Below, in pieces: positions 6,045 to 7,982 of a stretch of 7,982 bases of DNA (positions within the stretch are counted from its first letter, which is position 1; each line of letters starts with the position of its first letter). The DNA comes from Acetobacteraceae bacterium. GTDB taxonomy: Bacteria > Pseudomonadota > Alphaproteobacteria > Acetobacterales > Acetobacteraceae. Below the pieces are notes generated by a model, which made no database searches, had not been told where the DNA came from, and saw nothing but the letters and a program-made list of their open reading frames with translations. The position numbers and the translations under genes are program-made. Location of the stretch: NCBI GenBank assembly GCA_947475475.1, contig CANJOG010000071.1, forward strand, positions 1-7,982. Direction: 5' to 3'.

Positions 6045-7262
6045 TCAAACAATCGCGTGTTGCGGCGGTTTCTGGAATTTCAGCCAGGCCACCGCGAGCA
6101 AGGCAATCACGATCAGGATGAACGAGAATTCGTTCAGTGCCTGCCAGCCGAGGCGATCCTGCAGGTAGCCGGCGAAGAAACTCGATGACGCCGTGGTGCC
6201 AAAGATCAGGAAATCGTTCAGCGCCTGCGCCTTGCCGCGTTCCTGCGGCCGGTAGCAGGTGGTGACCACGGTCGTGGCACCGACGAACATGAAGTTCCAG
6301 CCAACCCCGTTCAGCATCAGCGAGGCGCGGAAATACCATTCGCTGATCCCGGCCAAAGCTGCGAGCACGCCGGCAGCGAGAATGAGTGCGCCGGCGAACA
6401 TCACGCGGTTGACCCCAAAACGTGTGATCAGATTGCCGGTGAAAAAGGACGGCACGAACATGCCCATCACATGCACGAAGATCACCCAGGGTGCCTCACT
6501 CTGAGGCAATCCACAGGCAACGATGGCCAAAGGTGACGCACTCATCAGGAAAGACATGGTGCCGTAGGAGACCATGCCGGCAATCACCGCGGCGGCGAAA
6601 CGCGGCTGGCTGGCGATTTCCCAAAGCGAACGCTGCGGCCCGGTCGGCCGGCTCGCCGCCGTGATTTTGGGAAAGCGAATAAAGGCCATGATGATGAAAA
6701 CCACAGCATGCACTGCGATCATGGCGAGGTATGTGCCGAGAAAGATCGGCTGGATCTGGTCGAATGTGGCACGCGCGATCATCGGCCCGATCACGCCCGC
6801 CGCGACCCCGCCCGCCGTCACCCAGGAAATCGCCCGCGCCCGATAGCTTGGCGGCGCCAGTTCGATGGCGGCGAAACGATACATCTGCAAGGAGGCGACG
6901 GCATAGCCCAGGATCAGCCCGCCAAGACACATGATCCAGAAAGTCGCGAAATACAGCCCGACGGCACAGAGCGCCGAGCCGGTCATGCCGAAGAGCGATC
7001 CCATATGGAAACCGAAACGCCGTCCCATGCGCATCATCAAGGCGCCGGCTGGGAAGACCGACAGCATGACACCGACATGCTGCAAGGTGACAGGCAGGGT
7101 GGCGAGTTCGTGCCGGTCATAGAATGTGATGATCGACAGCGCCGTGGCGCTAAACATCAGCGTGCTGCCGGCCTGTCCGACCGCCTGGCAACAGGCAAGT
7201 AAGACGAGGTTTCTCCGCATTGCCGCGGAAAGGGTAGATTCTTCGCCCTGGATCGCTTCCAT
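6045..7262 (-). CDS. MFS transporter of unknown substrate
   Basis: This is a 405-residue membrane protein with a pattern compatible with 12 transmembrane helices in two halves. The loop between helices 2 and 3 reads GALMMRMGRRFG (73-84), a degenerate MFS motif A, and the matching position in the second half is GNLITRFGVNRV (276-287). The YRFAAIELAPPSYRARAISW stretch (128-147) and RPQERGKAQALNDF (338-351) are typical of generic MFS_1 carriers. It is not similar to the two YbfB-type transporters in the window. The ATG at 7262 lacks a clear Shine-Dalgarno sequence. The in-frame ATG at 7220 (MRRNLVLL) would still precede the first helix, so the start is uncertain. It converges with the alpha-E gene across 15 bases, with no visible terminator there. 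Confidence 0.87.
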   Translation of the reverse strand: MEAIQGEESTLSAAMRRNLVLLACCQAVGQAGSTLMFSATALSIITFYDRHELATLPVTLQHVGVMLSVFPAGALMMRMGRRFGFHMGSLFGMTGSALCAVGLYFATFWIMCLGGLILGYAVASLQMYRFAAIELAPPSYRARAISWVTAGGVAAGVIGPMIARATFDQIQPIFLGTYLAMIAVHAVVFIIMAFIRFPKITAASRPTGPQRSLWEIASQPRFAAAVIAGMVSYGTMSFLMSASPLAIVACGLPQSEAPWVIFVHVMGMFVPSFFTGNLITRFGVNRVMFAGALILAAGVLAALAGISEWYFRASLMLNGVGWNFMFVGATTVVTTCYRPQERGKAQALNDFLIFGTTASSSFFAGYLQDRLGWQALNEFSFILIVIALLAVAWLKFQKPPQHAIV

Positions 7263-7368
7263 GGAGAAAATCTAGCCAAGGCCAGCCCATTTTGGCGAGC
7301 AAGAATTGCAGCGCATCTGGCATGCGGACGCTTGCCGGATCATGCCGAGGCTCACCTCGTCATCGCAG

Positions 7369-7409
7369 CCGCGATACGTGACCGTCCGGCGGAAGGTCAC
7401 GCATCGCGG
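7369..7409. repeat. Long imperfect inverted repeat (15-bp stem, 11-base loop)
   Basis: The arms at 7369-7383 and 7395-7409 pair over 15 positions with one mismatch (A7376 against C7402), which becomes a G-U pair in minus-strand RNA. The loop (7384-7394) could extend the stem by three further pairs (7385-7387 with 7391-7393). It lies between the secreted-protein gene and the MFS gene, immediately beyond the GC hairpin at 7419-7442. It has no T-run on either side, so it is not a classical terminator. It may stabilise an RNA 3' end, bind a protein, or be a dispersed palindromic element. Confidence 0.6.
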
Positions 7410-7418
7410 AGCAACGCC

Positions 7419-7442
7419 CCCGCGCGCCGTCAGGCGCGCGGG
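7419..7442 (-). terminator. GC-rich hairpin downstream of the secreted-protein gene
   Basis: The arms 7419-7428 and 7433-7442 form a perfect 10-bp stem of only G-C pairs (CCCGCGCGCC type) around a 4-base loop. It begins 15 bases after the stop of the minus-strand gene at 7458. The minus-strand sequence after the stem is not T-rich. It is therefore a weak match to the intrinsic terminator model, but a likely transcript-end or stability hairpin given its position. Confidence 0.5.
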
Positions 7443-7457
7443 ATCAGAATACCAAGA

Positions 7458-7949
7458 TCAGTTCTTGAAGATCGTGAAGATGATCGAGGGAACCGCCGGC
7501 ATGTTGGCCGGCTTGGTGGCAATCAGGCCAAGGCCCGGAGCGCTGGCGGCATAGACGAATTCCAGCACGTCACCGGCCTTGAAGGTCATTTCGCCCTGAG
7601 AGACCAGCACGGTGGTGAAGTCCTTCGACGGGATGTTCTGGATCGAATTCGAATCAGGCACGTCCTTGCCGTTGACGCGGACCCAAAGCCAGATATTGCC
7701 CGGAACCGAGCCACCGACCTGCGCGGCGGCAACGACAAAATAATCGCCAGCCTTGGCGATTGTGACCTTGGAGCCTTCATTCTTGAAGCCCGTCGCGGGG
7801 TCGCCAGTCATCTTGACCGGATAGGGCGTGTTCGCCGCCGCGGCCACCTGGTTCTCGCTGCTGATCAGGCCGAGATAGGTCGCCGCCATGACCGGCGAGC
7901 AAAAGATGGTGGCAAGACCGAGTGCAACGACTGCTGCGAATTTACGCAT
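7458..7949 (-). CDS. Secreted C1q/TNF-like beta-sandwich protein, function unknown
   Basis: This protein has 163 residues with a clear Sec signal peptide: MRKF, a hydrophobic core (5-16), and a probable cut after PVMA (19-22). The mature part of about 141 residues is rich in alternating hydrophobic positions. It has GDYFVVAAAQVGG (68-80), NIWLWVRVNGKDVPDSNS (85-102), TTVLVSQGEMTFKAGDVLEFVY (112-133) and the ending PSIIFTIFKN (154-163). This strand pattern resembles the C1q/TNF-like jelly-roll found in some bacterial surface proteins, a fold inference from sequence feel rather than a search. It is probably periplasmic or extracellular and may form trimers. The ATG at 7949 follows AGGAG (7958-7962) at eight bases; an in-frame upstream start at 7976 would spoil the signal peptide. 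Its promoter lies at or beyond the right edge. Confidence 0.8.
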   Translation of the reverse strand: MRKFAAVVALGLATIFCSPVMAATYLGLISSENQVAAAANTPYPVKMTGDPATGFKNEGSKVTIAKAGDYFVVAAAQVGGSVPGNIWLWVRVNGKDVPDSNSIQNIPSKDFTTVLVSQGEMTFKAGDVLEFVYAASAPGLGLIATKPANMPAVPSIIFTIFKN

Positions 7950-7982
7950 TCTGGTTTCTCCTGGCATTTTGAACATATGTGA

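Noticed and set aside
6001..6050. Possible terminator between the convergent alpha-E and MFS genes
   Set aside because: Only short CCGG-type symmetries are present, mostly inside the alpha-E coding end, with no T-run on either strand.
7275..7296. GCCAA-N12-TTGGC inverted repeat just upstream of the MFS start at 7262
   Set aside because: The half-sites are short and the spacer long, no promoter can be placed next to it, and such matches are expected by chance in GC-rich DNA.
7332..7982. A 216-codon plus-strand open frame at the right end
   Set aside because: It is antisense to the secreted-protein gene, which has a signal peptide and a good ribosome binding site. The plus-strand frame has neither a start signal nor a domain.

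Overview
This window looks like chromosomal DNA from a GC-rich Alphaproteobacterium. The evidence is the high GC content, a DUF1127 small protein, and the ATP-grasp/alpha-E gene pair; no 16S or other taxonomic marker is present, so the assignment is an inference. Genes are densely packed, and there are no tRNA or rRNA genes, CRISPR arrays, insertion sequences or phage genes. No stretch longer than about 210 bases lacks a gene.

Layout. At the left edge (1-188, minus) is the N-terminal part of a YbfB/YjiJ-type MFS transporter. After a 207-base gap comes a DUF1127 small protein (396-659, minus). Its stop codon lies inside a perfect 20-bp inverted repeat (357-400). A LysR-type regulator of the LrhA/HexA kind (774-1670, plus) diverges from it across a 114-base region that carries an LTTR-box-like dyad. 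Four bases after the LysR stop, and convergent with it, ends a second YbfB-type MFS transporter (1675-2886, minus). That gene is coupled to an upstream peroxiredoxin-like gene (2888-3397, minus), so the two probably form one operon. A 140-base divergent region leads to the most distinctive locus: a circularly permuted ATP-grasp protein (3538-5043, plus) overlapping by ATGA an alpha-E protein (5040-6029, plus). Convergent to this pair is a third, unrelated MFS transporter (6045-7262, minus). The right end holds a secreted C1q/TNF-like beta-sandwich protein (7458-7949, minus), followed by two consecutive strong hairpins (7419-7442 and 7369-7409) in the 195-base gap before the MFS gene.

How the genes may work together. 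The ATP-grasp and alpha-E proteins are a recurrent pair predicted to carry out ATP-dependent amide or peptide ligation. The transglutaminase-like protease that often accompanies them is not in this window, so this is a two-gene version. The LysR/DUF1127 pair is a plausible regulator-target unit. The peroxiredoxin-MFS pair suggests a stress or efflux operon, but the substrate is unknown. I see no clearly new system. The best leads are the ATP-grasp/alpha-E pair, the palindrome at the end of the DUF1127 gene, and the secreted jelly-roll protein with its tandem hairpins.
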